This document shows positions 52,894-64,000 of a stretch of 64,000 bases of DNA, piece by piece. Every line of letters begins with the position of its first letter. Within the stretch, counting starts at the first letter, position 1. The translations under genes and the position numbers were made by a program. The notes under the pieces were generated by a model. It was not told the origin of the DNA. It searched no databases and worked only from the letters and a program-made list of their open reading frames with translations. The DNA is from Hexactinellida sp. DTS-2022 (Eukaryota; Porifera; Hexactinellida), in the NCBI GenBank assembly GCA_028753945.1, contig JAPNXP010000001.1, forward strand, positions 10,530,501 to 10,594,500, in the 5' to 3' direction.

Positions 52894-53843
52894 ACCCAGC
52901 AAGTTGCATGGGTCTACAACAGCAAAGCGATCACTTGTGTATTTAATTGAGTTAATTAATTATGGTGTGTGTTAGGTTAGAATTGTATTCAGTTCCTCTT
53001 ATGCCACTGAGTAACTGTATGTAGTGTAATTGTTCTCTTGAACTGGTCTCGTACTCGACGATTCAGAATATAATAGTATGCGTTCTTCACTTTTATTTGA
53101 CCTAATGGGCTTTTGTTTAATATTATTATGCTGCTAAAAAATACTTGCGTGTGTGTACAAAGGAATTAGGAAGATTGATACAGTTAAAAATTTTTGATAT
53201 GAATTTTGCATGTTTTACTTTTGTTAGTTTTGTATGATTCTTATTGAAATATATAGGACTAGTTTATTCTATAGAATTTCACAGTTATAAATTGCTTTAA
53301 TGTCCGGCTGTCCATATGTTGTGCCCTATTAGATCGTTTTCATAACACCTGGATTTCACGATGGTGAGTTTTATCTGTCGATTTTTGATCAAATTCTGAA
53401 CCCAGGAGATTCTCCTTTGCGTTGACGGATCAAATGCAATTTCCTCCGGCGAAGTATAATAATTAGGAATGCGGAAACGACACCGTGTGTTTTATCCATA
53501 ATATCGAATTGAAAAATAACATCCATTGGGATTATTCGTATAGTACTGATCATGGCCATGTACTGATTTATTATAGTATGCTTACCATGTATAATAAATT
53601 AATTTCTATGCAAACCATGTTGCACGAAAATAAATGTTGCAACTTCCATACAGCATTATTGCACTGTGTATGTTGTACCATCCTGTATGGTGGGACTAAG
53701 CTACATCGACAATATCATTTATAAGCGCGCTATTGAATAATAATGAATTGATGTTAGCAGAAATTCAATTTTTATAAAGATCAAACTTCTCGAATGGCGT
53801 ACATAGTATTTGATTTACATAAACAGCAACAGTAAAATTAATA

Positions 53844-54144
53844 TACACTCAAACCTCTGTCGTCCGGCCCTCCCAGATCCGGGCACCCTTTTGGTATAAA
53901 GACAAACTAAATATGTATTAATTTAAACCATAATGGAGTTTAATGACAAAGTTATACACCAGATACATATCTTAAATTATCCACAACCCGTTAAAACATC
54001 AGTTTTAAATTTTGAATGAATTTAGAAAATATGGATTTGATACTTCGGAATTCCATGTGTACGAGCCATTCTATTTCCCGAAAATTCCGAGTTACGGGCA
54101 CCCTCCGGGACACAGTGCCCGGCATAAGGGAGGTTGGAGTGTAC
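53844..54144. mobile_element. MITE, about 300 bp, with tacactcaaacctc ends
   Basis: The left end 'tacactcaaacctctgtcg' is matched inversely by the right end 'ggaggttggagtgta'. Internal 'ccgggcaccc' and 'acgggcaccctccggg' show further symmetry. Non-coding. Confidence 0.75.
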
Positions 54145-54194
54145 AGTTGGAGATAAATATGATTGCTAGTTAATTTACTACTCAACGATGGTAA

Positions 54195-54292
54195 TCAGAG
54201 GCGGCGCGAGAGTGGGGCCTGTGCCCCAGTTTAATAACATGTGCCCCACCTGTGACGCATTTGTGCCCCACCAGTGGTGGCTGGCTAGCGCC
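54195..54292. mobile_element. Short MITE, relative of the outer element at 30330-30582
   Basis: 'cagaggcggcgcgagagtgg' to 'ggtggctggctagcgccgct', with 'gtgccccacctgtg' inside, matching the outer element near 30340. About 100 bp. Confidence 0.6.
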
Positions 54293-54468
54293 GCTACTCG
54301 TAGTAATTAACGAGGTTATTATTACTAAATAGCATGACTTATGCCAATAGCTGGAAACAACACTAGCTAGATAATTGCAATCCTAGCAGAAATGTAGCAA
54401 CGTAATAAGATAGATAGCGTCTACTTTTGCTTTGCACTGTTTCTTAATGTTGTGTTGTAGCCCAGCGA

Positions 54469-56829
54469 ATGGATACCTCTGGGATTGAGGATCTGGACAC
54501 GAGTCAGCGGGCGGCAGAGCCTGGGGAGAGCGAACAACTGGATTATTTGCAGAATAATATTCTGAAGAAGCTATGGCTACACAAGTACGCTTGGCCTTTT
54601 CTACAGCCAGTTGATCCGTGTTCCTTGGACCTACCTGACTATTTTGACATTATCTCCCAGCCAATGGATTTTAGTATGATAAAGTCCCGATTAGAGATTG
54701 GATACTATAAGCACCCTGATGAGTGCGTCAGCGACTGCCGTCTCGTATTTTCAAATTGTTTCAATTATAATCGACCCACGGACGATATCGTGCACATGTG
54801 TAAGGTGTTGCAGAATTCATTTGAGAATCGGCTCGAACATATGCTGTCTAACGAAAGCATGGCAATGGAAGAAGACGCTTCTAAGCACTCGTCGGATAAT
54901 CCTGAGAGGGAGGACAACACGCAGGTTCATTCGAAAGAGAACATAAACCGAGGCTCAAAGCGTAGGTATGAATCTACCCCCGCTCCCAGTCTCCCAGAGC
55001 CTATACAATCTGACTCACAAGCTAAGCGCAGACGGGAGTCAACTCGACAGGTCAAGCGCCCCAACCTCGAGATAGACTACTTCACTGGGCCTCAGTTCTC
55101 ACAGAAGAAAACTAAGCTGAATGTACAGCTCAAATACTGCAACAACATATTGAAGGAGTTGCTCAGTCAAAAGTACAAGGACTTGAATTGGCCATTCCGA
55201 CAGCCAGTGGACCCAGTAGAGCTCGGCTTGCCAGATTATTATGAGATAGTAAAGGAACCGATCGACCTGGGTACAATCCGCAAGAAGATGGACAATCGAG
55301 AGTACAGCAATGGACTAGCATTCGCTACCGACGTACGCTTGGTGTTCTCGAACTGCTACAAGTACAACCCTCCGGATAACCAGGTGGTGCAGCTAGCCCA
55401 CAAGCTACAGGACATATTCGAGGTCAGGTGGGCCAAGATCCCTCAGCTGGCTTCTTCCTTCGTCGGCATAAACTCTCCCAAGTACTCCCAAGTCAGCTGT
55501 TCCTCCACGCGGATCCCCAGCCTCTCTTCCAACAACAGAGAGAACATCGCCAAGAGCGCCTCCTGCCTGCCTCCCTCATACATTTCAGACTCTTCCAGCG
55601 AGATCGACGTCTCCAGCGACGAAGTGACCATGGATAGGTTCTTCTCGGACGACGCGGTGGACTCTGACCCCGAGGAGGCGCGCATCAGGATATTCAAGCG
55701 TCTGCAGAGTCTGGTCAGCGGGAACGGGGCCGGCAGCGCCGGGGAGCTCTCCAAGATCCGCGAGGCCGCGCGGCTCACCAACAGCATCTGCGGCATGAGT
55801 CTCTCTCTGCAGGACCCTCCCAAGTACGCGCACAAGCAGCTCAAGGTGTTTAACCCGCTCGCCAAGCCGGCTAATGGGAAGCCGAAGCAGCCGCCCTCGC
55901 AGGAGCCGCAGCCTAAGGTCTCTGCTCCCAAACCCGCCAAGCAGCCGCCGCAGACCAGCAGCACTCCCTCCAAAGCGCCGCAGATCCAAGACGTGCAGAT
56001 CTCTAAAGTGGCTCTCCCGATAACCAAGCTGGACCCGGCCTCCACGCCCACCAAGCGCAAGGAGCGAGTGCGGAAGCCCAGCGCCAAGACGCACTCCACC
56101 AAGCCAGCCCGCGCGGCCGCCAGCCAGCAGAAGCCCAAGTCCCAGCGCTACCGTCGCCAGCAGCACGCGGAGAGCTCCGACGAGGAGGACTCCCGCTCCA
56201 TGACCTACGACGAGAAGCGACAGCTGTCGCTCGACATCAACAAACTGCCCGGGGACAAGCTGGGCAGAGTGGTGCACATAATCCAGAGTCGGGAGATGAG
56301 CTTCAAGGACAGCAGTCCGGACGAGATCGAGATAGACTTCGAGACGCTCCGCTCCTCCACGCTCCGAGAACTGGAGAAGTTCGTGAACAGCTGTTTGAAG
56401 AAGTCCAAGAAGAGCTCCAAGTCTCTGGCAGTGAATGAGAAGGCGAGACAGAAGGCGGAGTTGGAGCGGAAGATACAGAATATTCAGCGGAACACCTCTC
56501 AGAGCTCCGGCGCTCATAAGTCTTTAAAGTCTGGCGCGGGTCCCGGCACCCCAGCGGCCAAGTCTGCCTCGCGTCTGAGCGAGTCCTCCTCGAGCTCCGA
56601 CTCGGAGAGCAGCTCCGGCTCCGGATCCTCCACCAGCTCCGAGTCCGGATCCAACCGCGAGGGAGACACCGGCAAGCCCAAGCCGGGCAGGGCCAGCTCA
56701 GGCGACGCCACGCGACCCACCCCCAGCAACGAGCGAGTGAATGCCAGCAAGAATAGCTTCCAGCTGTTCAAGAAGAAAGCTCTGCTGAAAGACCCGGCGA
56801 CCTCCCACAAAACATCAGGACTGTTTTAA
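54469..56829 (+). CDS. BET family double-bromodomain protein (BRD2/3/4 ancestor type)
   Basis: A single-exon gene of 786 residues. Bromodomain 1 (about 25-135): [34 protein letters not shown]. Bromodomain 2 (about 220-325): [36 protein letters not shown]. Both have the WPF shelf and the acetyl-lysine-binding Asn. A Ser/Asp-rich stretch follows ([13 protein letters not shown]). Next is a Lys/Pro-rich linker, the ET domain (about 570-640, [20 protein letters not shown] to [14 protein letters not shown]) and a Ser/Glu SEED-like tail. BET proteins read acetylated H4 tails and recruit transcription factors and elongation complexes. The C-terminal P-TEFb-binding motif of long BRD4 is not evident. 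Start: ATG 8 nt after a TAG. The 5' third is AT-richer than the rest. No frame breaks. Confidence 0.95.
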   Translation: MDTSGIEDLDTSQRAAEPGESEQLDYLQNNILKKLWLHKYAWPFLQPVDPCSLDLPDYFDIISQPMDFSMIKSRLEIGYYKHPDECVSDCRLVFSNCFNYNRPTDDIVHMCKVLQNSFENRLEHMLSNESMAMEEDASKHSSDNPEREDNTQVHSKENINRGSKRRYESTPAPSLPEPIQSDSQAKRRRESTRQVKRPNLEIDYFTGPQFSQKKTKLNVQLKYCNNILKELLSQKYKDLNWPFRQPVDPVELGLPDYYEIVKEPIDLGTIRKKMDNREYSNGLAFATDVRLVFSNCYKYNPPDNQVVQLAHKLQDIFEVRWAKIPQLASSFVGINSPKYSQVSCSSTRIPSLSSNNRENIAKSASCLPPSYISDSSSEIDVSSDEVTMDRFFSDDAVDSDPEEARIRIFKRLQSLVSGNGAGSAGELSKIREAARLTNSICGMSLSLQDPPKYAHKQLKVFNPLAKPANGKPKQPPSQEPQPKVSAPKPAKQPPQTSSTPSKAPQIQDVQISKVALPITKLDPASTPTKRKERVRKPSAKTHSTKPARAAASQQKPKSQRYRRQQHAESSDEEDSRSMTYDEKRQLSLDINKLPGDKLGRVVHIIQSREMSFKDSSPDEIEIDFETLRSSTLRELEKFVNSCLKKSKKSSKSLAVNEKARQKAELERKIQNIQRNTSQSSGAHKSLKSGAGPGTPAAKSASRLSESSSSSDSESSSGSGSSTSSESGSNREGDTGKPKPGRASSGDATRPTPSNERVNASKNSFQLFKKKALLKDPATSHKTSGLF

Positions 56830-57008
56830 GTTACTTTCTTATACCCCACTTGTGACTCTGGATATGGACTATCGAGTGTCATCAGTAAATTCTTCATAAA
56901 TAATTCAAATATTAGATTTATTAGATTTGTGCACTCAGTCTAAGGGAACTGTTAACTCTAGAACTGTATAACAACCAGATATTCTCACCATTAGCATTGC
57001 AGCACAGA

Positions 57009-60000
57009 ATGTGTTCTCAACACTTGTTCACCGCTCTATTCCTTATCTCCCTCGCCTGTCTCTCCCGCGCCCAGAACAGAGCCCCGGTGTTCTCTAACCA
57101 TATATACATAGTGCCGATACAGGAGGACCAGCCTCTCTTCACAGACGTGTACACCGTGGAGGCTACGGACAGCGACGCGTTCACCTACAGTCTGGACCTG
57201 ACGGGACAGGCCCACTTCAGCATAGGCGCCACGTCGGGCGTGCTGAGACTGATCAGTTCTCTGGACAGAGAGATAGCGCAGTCGCTCAGCTTCAGTGTTA
57301 TAGCGGACGACTCCCTGCTGCAGGGCTCTGCTGTTGTTCTGGTTGTGGTGGGGGACTCCAATGACAACGCTCCTATCTTCTTAAACACTCCGTACAGCGG
57401 AAATGTCGATGAGTCCACTGCCGGGGGCGTGTCAGTGCTGCAGGTGTTTGCTGCTGATAAGGTGAGTGCTTACTATACACAATATCCTAGTTGCTAATTA
57501 ATTAATTAATAATTATTGCTACTATACCGTTACAGTGTAATTAACCAATGTTGCTGATTCCTTGCATTATATCAAGTTACTCTTGTTCTATATGAATCAT
57601 GTAGTATTTAAGATATTACAGTTATTATTGTTGTTGTTTGATACGATATATTTAGGACGCTGGTCGCAACAGTCAGATTCTATTCTCCCTGTCCGCAGCT
57701 GGCAACACTGGTGGCGCATTCACAATAGACTCCGTTGTTGGGAACTTGCGCGTCGCGGGCGCTCTTGACTTTGAGACCCTCAACCATTACTCGCTGGTTG
57801 TGATAGCCACTGACCTGGGCAGCCCTCCCCTCTCCAGCAGCACGGGCGTGTTCGTATCCGTGGGGAATGTGCAGGACGAGCTGCCCCGGTTTGTGAACTC
57901 CCCCTACTCCGGGGCGGCAGCTGAGGGGGCGGCGGCAGTGGGCACTAGCATTCTACAGGTGCGCACATCTCCGTTACTTCTTGTACTAAGTACAGGGTTA
58001 TTATTGAAATGATTACTACAGTGCCGTATCATATTACTGATGTTCTATAATGGGAATCAGTTTTGCCATTTGATTCCATTAAAAGTTAGCTCTGAAATGC
58101 TCCAATATTTCTGTTAATACAGTCCATACTTGCTACTAGTGTTTAATTGGTTTATTTTCGCAGGTGTTTGCCGATGACGGAGACACGACGGACCTGGACA
58201 AGGTCCTGTTTCTCATCACGGCAGGAGACACCAACGGGAACTTCAGGATCGGGAGCGACGGGAGTATATTTGTCCAGACGGCTCTGGACCGCGAGCTGAC
58301 GGACAGCTACTCGCTGCAGGTGCGAGCAGCTGAGCAGAGTGACGCCACCTCCAGCTCCTTCGCTACTGTGTCGATAGTCGTTACGGACCTGAACGACAAC
58401 CCGCCTCTCTTCGCGCAGACTTCCTACTCTGTGGACGTGTCCGAGGGATCTCCTCTGCTGCAGGTGCTGCTCACCGGCGTGTCTGCCTCTGATGCCGACA
58501 CCGGCGCTAACGCACAGTTCGTGTTCTCTCTCAGCGCGAGCTCTGTCTTTACAGTGCAGCCCACCACTGGTAAGCTATGCTGTCTCAGTGGTACTAGCTA
58601 CTGTTTGATCTCTCTTGTGTCTGCAGGGAACTTGGTAGTGACAGGGGCCCTGGACCGCGAGACGACCCCTGCCTACTCCCTGATGCTGTCTGCCACGGAG
58701 ACTCAGACACCGGAAGCCAGAGTATCCACAGTCCCGCTTTCCGTCACCATTACTGACGAGAATGACGTCACGCCGTACTTCGACACACCAGTGTTCTATC
58801 TGTCTGTCGCGGAGAACCAGCCGGCCGGCAGCCCGGTGGGGCGCGTCACTGCGGCTGATGACGACCTGGGTCTCGCGGGGACGGTCAGCTACTCGCTGTC
58901 CGGGGTCGAGAGTGGCGCCTTCTCAGTGGACGCAGCCGGAGATATCTCCACCAGCCTGGCGCTGGACAGGGAGAGCATACCCGTGTACACCATCAGTCTG
59001 CTGGCCGCAGATCTAGACCCGAGCAACCCCAGGACCGCCGCGGCTCAGCTTATCATAGCTGTTAACGACACTAACGACAACGACCCCTTCTTCGACCCGC
59101 CCACCTACTCGCAGTCTGTGAGCGAGGCTGCTCCTCCCAGCACTCTTGTCATACAGGTAATAATACTATAAGAATTTACTTATCCACCGATCATCGGCGT
59201 TTATATTAAATAACCTGGCTAGTTTCTACCGATGGTGTTTTTTATAAACATTAAAAAAAACGGTAGAAAGTAGCGAGGTTTTTTAATACAAACGCCATGA
59301 TCGGTGGATAAGTAAACTCATGATATAACAACAACAACACATATGGGATAGTGTTATTAGCTATTCCATCAGGTTACTGCTTCTGACAGAGATGAAGGTA
59401 TCAACGCTCAGGTTGATTACTCGTTGGACCCGGTGACCAACCTGGGCGGCGCGTTCCTCATAGACCCCGCGACAGGTGCGATATCCGTGCTGAGCCAGCT
59501 GGACGCCGACCTCCCGGGCACCAGCTCCTACCAGCTCCGGGTGGTGGCTACGGACAGGGGACAGGGGGGGAGGAGTGGCACCTGTCTGGTCGATATAACT
59601 GTCCTGGACGTGAATGACAAGGACCCGGTGTTCTCCCTCAGCACCTACTCGGGCTCTGTGTCCGAGGCAGCAGCGGACGGGACCAGTGTGCTGCAGGTGG
59701 CAGCGGTAGATAACGACACTTCTCATAACGCTCTTATCAAGTACGCGATCGACAGCCCGCCCCCGGGCCTGCCCTTCAGGGTCGATATAAACACAGGCGT
59801 TATATCTGTGGGCGGGGTCCTGGACAGAGAGACCAGCCCCTCCTTCTCCTTCTCAGTGGTAGCTTTCGACAGCGCCGTGGACTCCAATAACGGGACTGCT
59901 ACCGTTGTGATAGGTCTGACAGACGTTAACGACAACCCGCCTCTGTTCTCCCAGGCCCTGTACTCCGTGAGCGTAGCGGAGGAGAGCGGCGTGTCGCTGT

Positions 60001-63000
60001 CTGTCCTGAGGCTGGAGGGGTCCGACAGAGACCAGGGCATCAACCAACAGTTTAACTTCACGATTCTATCCGGCAACACTCCCGACACGTTCTCGCTGTC
60101 CCCCAGCGACGGCACCCTCTCCATCTCCACGCCTCCGCAGTGGAGCCTGTCTCAGAACAGCTTCTCCCTGCTGGTGGAAATCAGGGACATGGGCGCTCCT
60201 CAGCTCGCATCCACCGCCATTGTCAACGTTAATGTGACTGACACCAACAACCATAACCCCCAGTTCGTGGGAGCGCCCTACTCACTAGTGGTTAGTTGCT
60301 AGCGTTATTACATGGCAGTTCTGTTGTACCTGTGCTTGCTAGGTCACTGAGGGGTCTGGCCCGGAGGCTACCATTGGCAGGGTGTTTGCCACGGACGGAG
60401 ACAACCCCGGGCTCGTGTTCGGACAGGTGCGCTACGCCATCGTGAGTGGGAACACAGGGGCTGCCTTCTCTCTCGACGCGACCACTGGCGAAATATCCGT
60501 CAGCTCCGTCTCGAACTCGCCCGACAGGGAAACTAACTCCAACTTCACACTCAGGGTCCAGGCCAGCGACCTCGCCCCCGCCCCCCGGACCTCTAACCTG
60601 GTCTCTGTCCTGGTCTCGGTGCTGGACACAAACGACAACTCTCCGCAGTTCTCCGAGGCCGCATACTCGGCCCAGCTGGAGGAGAGCTCCCCTCTGGGCA
60701 CGTACGTCATAGGCGTGTCTGCTAGCGACAGGGACGAGGGGACTAACCGAGAGATCGAGTACGCCATCGTGAGTGGGAACCAGGGAGGCATGTTCTCTAT
60801 CGACACCGACACTGGGCTTATTCGCACCACTGGCGTGCCAACGAATAGAGAGGCTGCTTCCTCTCATCAGCTGACTCTACAAGCCCTCGACAAAGGCCCC
60901 ACCCCCAGGAGGGGAACAGCTGACCTCCTCATATCCCTCCTAGACATCAACGACAACTCCCCCACTTTCGACCAGTCCATCTACATACTGAATATCCCAG
61001 AGAACGCCACCCTGAGCACTCAGGTCGGGCTGGTGACAGCGCTGGATCCTGACAGCAATGAAAACGGATCTGTGTCCTACTCAGTTGCTCCGGGGGCCTC
61101 TGTCCCATTCGGGTTTATAGCGAACACAAACATAATAGTCACAACCGGGCATCTGGACCGCGAGGTGACGAGTGTGCACAGCTTCAGCGTGAGAGCCTCA
61201 GACATGGGGTCCCCCGCGAGATTCACGGATGTGGTGGTCAGTGTGATAGTGAGCGACGTGAATGACAACCCGCCTCAGTTCCTCAACTCTGCGCTCTCCG
61301 TTAGCACAGCTGAGAGCGTGCTGCGGGGCTCCCAGCTGTTCCTAGCCAGTGTGCAGGACATAGACGTGGGGCTGAATAGGAAGGTCGTATTCTTCCTGTC
61401 TGGAGACGACGGCAAGTTCGGCATCGGCCGGGACTCGGGCAGTGTGTTCACCACCTCAGAGCTGGACCGGGAGGAGAGGGACCAGTTCCTACTCACCCTC
61501 ACCGCGAGGGACGGGGGGGACCCTCCCCTCAGCGCAGAGTACCTGCTGCTTATCAACGTCACAGACGTTAATGACAACCCGCCCACTTTCCCCAGCAGCT
61601 ACGACCTCCCGGTCAGCGAGTCCCACCCTGTCTCCTCCCCCGTGGCTCTCCTCTCTGCTCCCGACAGAGACATCGGCACCAACGCTGTCGTCTCATACAG
61701 GCTAGAGAATGCGGGAACAGCTGGTAACTTCTCCCTCTCTCCCGACGGGACTCTCTCGCTCACCTCCTCGCTGGACTTCGAGCGGACGCAGAGCTACCTG
61801 CTCACCGCAGTGGCCACGGACGGGGGGGCCCCTGCTCTGTCCGGCCAGGTGGCGGTTAATATAACCGTTGTTGATGAGAACGACAACTCGCCAGTGTTCG
61901 GGAGGGAGTTCTACCGGGCCGGGGTGCTGGACGTGGCTGCTCACGGCACCAGTCTGCTCGTGATAACTGCCGCGGACAGGGACTCCGGCCCGTTCGGCGC
62001 TGTCGGGTTCCAGATAGCTGAGCCCACCGCGAGAGCGCAGCACTTCACAATAGACTCAGCGACCGGACTCGTGGCTACGGAGGACGTGTTCACTGGCAAA
62101 GTCGGCACAGTATACCTCGCAGAGGTCACGGCCTTCGACAACGGACAGAACCCCCCATCCAACTCCGCTGTGGCTAACCTAACAGTAACTGTGGTGTCAG
62201 ACTCCTACCTCGTCATCACAGTGGTCGAGTGCGAGCCTGGGGAAGTGGTCTCCCGTCTCAGCCAGCTGGTGGAGACGTATGAGATTATAACCAACTCGCG
62301 TATAACGGTGCACGACCTCACTCCGCACGTGGACAATAGCGTTATCGATCTCACGAAGACGGACGTTACTGTATTCGGTGTAGCCGCAGGAGGACTGGTC
62401 CCCCAGAAGGAGCTAGTCAAGTCCCTCGACGAGAACATCGACTTGATACAGTCCCAGATACAATGCGGCATTGAGTCTGTGCGGGAGAAGAGCCCTGAGG
62501 TCACAGCGTTTAACTTTGAGCCTCTCTACTGGTCTCTGATAGGAGTGCTCGCGTTGGCTGTCTGTCTGGGCGTGACCTGCTGCTTGGCTCTCTTCTGCCA
62601 GGCGCGCAGGCAGCGGCGCAAGCAGTACACAGGGTCCAAGGACTCTCGGTTTGATTCCGTCATGAACTCCCTCGCCGACCTGTCCAATCTGAGTTCTCGC
62701 TTCTTCAGCAGCTCCGCGGCTATGGACAACCCGCTGTACCGCCCCCCTTACGACGACTGGTCATCTGCCCAGTCCGCGCAGACCCTGCACTACGAGTCCC
62801 AGGAGCTGATCATGGAGATGTTCCGAGGCAGCGAATCGATGGACACTCACAGTCACAGCCTACTGCTTCCTCACGGGAGCGAGTTTAGCACTGAGCTTAT
62901 CAATCCATTTGAACGCTATGACTCACAGGAGTTCGAGATCGATTTCACAGAGCTCTACACGAATAACGACGAGTTTGAAGGGAAGATTCAAGGCGAGATG

Positions 63001-63060
63001 GCATCTGAGGATGATTTTGACTTCGTTGAATCCGAAGAAGGTAGTATTTCCGTTATCTAA
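57009..63060 (+). CDS. Large transmembrane cadherin with 14 EC repeats, six exons
   Basis: Exons: 57009-57461, 57656-57958, 58164-58569, 58627-59156, 59373-60290, 60343-63060, giving about 1775 residues; splice sites are GT/AG with matching phases. Signal peptide at about 1-22 (LFTALFLISLACLSRAQ). I count 13 inter-repeat linkers of the DxNDN type (DSNDNAPIF, TDLNDNPPLF, TDVNDNPPTF and others), thus 14 EC repeats, with A/LDRE motifs that bind calcium. A membrane-proximal non-EC part leads to one TM segment (WSLIGVLALAVCLGVTCCLAL) and a tail of about 150 residues. The tail has an NPLY motif, an acidic cluster (SEDDFDFVESEEG) and a C-terminal SVI, which fits a class I PDZ ligand. No classical catenin-binding region is evident. 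Similar to protocadherin/Dachsous-like adhesion receptors. The intron 58570-58626 is 57 bp and in frame, so retention would add 19 residues. ATG 6 nt after a CAG. Confidence 0.9.
59168..59322. repeat. Palindromic MITE in cadherin intron 4
   Basis: The arms 'tttacttatccaccgatcat' and 'atgatcggtggataagtaaa' are exact inverse copies. The inner 'ctaccgatgg' and 'acggtagaaagtagcg' continue the stem imperfectly. It sits within the 216-bp intron and makes most of its length. Confidence 0.85.
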
Positions 63061-64000
63061 AATTCAAATAAATTTTCATTTTACTTGTAAATTTGTTTAT
63101 ATCAAAATATATTTTTAACTCCTTAATTTACTCAAACTGCGTGCAAATACTTTGGTTTTTAATTAAGATTAATTAATTAATCATCTGCATATGAACTGTA
63201 CTGAATTGCTGTTTTTGATTAAATTATTGGTTTGCATATCAAAATAACCTTTGAAATATACAACAGATCCCAATAACAATACATATATTGGTATATCTGA
63301 TTCCACTAAATGCATTGTTTCTGAAATTATAATTCATTGGGTTTATTTTTCCTCTTGGTCTTTGGTTTAAACTTCAATTGTACTTGAATAATTTGTATAA
63401 TCAGATGTATATTCTAACTTAATTTTAAACTATAGTCACCTACTGTACTGAGTATAAATACTTTTGATCTTGTTATTTATTTTATTAGCATGGAGTTGTA
63501 TAAACTGTTGTACAAATATTATTGTTACAAAGAAGATGAAATATCGGCTTGAACCGATTATTTATTCAGAAACTCAATTTCTTTATCAACAATTTTGATG
63601 TTTGCGTATTGTTGGTCTGAGTATTTTAATTGCCTTGATATCAAGTTTGACAAATTGATTCTCTCTCAATCAAACACTGTGTTCAGTAGTCGCACAGGCG
63701 AGTTTTAACTTTTTAATTAAACTGATTATTTTACTGACATTACAGACTTGTCCAGTCTATATTAATTTGATGTATTTTCAGAATCCAAATGGTTGCAAAA
63801 TTGTTGATTGCATTTTTTCATTTCTGGGTCTTGTAATTACTGAATAAGTCAAGCCATTATAATCCGCATTGTTTGTATGGCAACTATTGTCCAAGCCAGG
63901 GAAGTAGTTCGCACCTGCATCTGTTGTTGCTTATCAAATTCTGATTTGCATTAGCTTGCTTAGTAGTCAAACGTACATTTTGTTTACTATAAATGAACAA
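63061..64000. other. AT-rich 3' flank of cadherin gene
   Basis: An aattcaaataaattt polyadenylation candidate lies right after the stop. The rest is AT-rich with no coding frame, repeat family or RNA gene that I can recognise. Confidence 0.6.

Larger units (their letters stand above)
52894..54468. other. Spacer between PLK1 and the BET gene, with MITEs
   Basis: 52894-53840 is AT-rich and gene-free. A MITE occupies 53844-54144 and a second relic 54195-54292. The end reads gtgttgtag, acceptor-like, 8 nt before the next ATG. Confidence 0.6.

Noticed and set aside
55585-56517. 310-residue minus-strand frame opposite the BET gene
   Set aside because: Antisense shadow rich in L, G and R; no motif.

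Overview
The window is nuclear DNA of a multicellular animal. Protein-coding exons are often GC-rich and sit in AT-rich, repeat-filled spacers. The gene content includes a 14-repeat transmembrane cadherin, polo-like kinase, kinesin-6/MKLP1, a BET double-bromodomain protein, AP-3 sigma, RFC4, KDM8/JMJD5, ATMIN/ASCIZ, PARP3 and coiled-coil/NHL proteins. Many genes have no intron in their coding region. A class II PRPP synthetase and a SAP-containing PARP3 look like retained ancient gene forms. An early-branching animal (sponge-, cnidarian- or ctenophore-like) is my best guess, but the sequence alone does not fix the phylum.

Layout. 0-7.2 kb: the 3' exons of an ARM-repeat gene, with a small CAP-Gly gene inside its 4.1 kb intron. 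7.2-10.2 kb: short DNA-transposon relics (MITEs). 10.2-11.8 kb (minus strand): a broken UNC13-family fragment. 13.1-19.0 kb (minus strand): a ten-exon SAP-WGR-PARP3 gene whose introns are full of MITEs, including a 636-bp long inverted repeat. 20.6-23.3 kb: RFC4, then an aminotransferase-fold protein that has lost its catalytic lysine. 23.9-27.0 kb and 35.5-39.3 kb: two copies of a duplicated unit, each carrying a coiled-coil/NHL gene. Between them lie KDM8 and a young Ty3/gypsy-type LTR element. 39.8-41.6 kb: UBXN1-like and ATMIN-like genes 138 bp apart. 42-43.2 kb: a broken AIG1/GIMAP-like gene. 44.0-46.4 kb: AP-3 sigma and class II PRPP synthetase. 47.7-52.9 kb: PLK1 in two exons, with a complete KIF23/MKLP1 gene inside the single intron. 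54.5-56.8 kb: BET protein. 57.0-63.1 kb: a six-exon cadherin. Every host gene from 20.6 to 63.1 kb is on the plus strand.

How the parts work together. PLK1 and KIF23 act in the same process (central spindle and cytokinesis), which makes their nesting notable. RFC4, PARP3, ATMIN and PLK1 belong to replication, DNA damage and mitosis, though such clustering may be chance. The pattern I find most striking is that eight of about a dozen start codons have a pyrimidine-rich stretch and a YAG 5-8 nt upstream. This suggests either spliced-leader trans-splicing or 5'-UTR introns ending just before the ATG. The second is the two NHL paralogues: their coiled coils are nearly identical, while their propellers differ mainly in two recurring loops per blade, as expected for a diversifying recognition surface.
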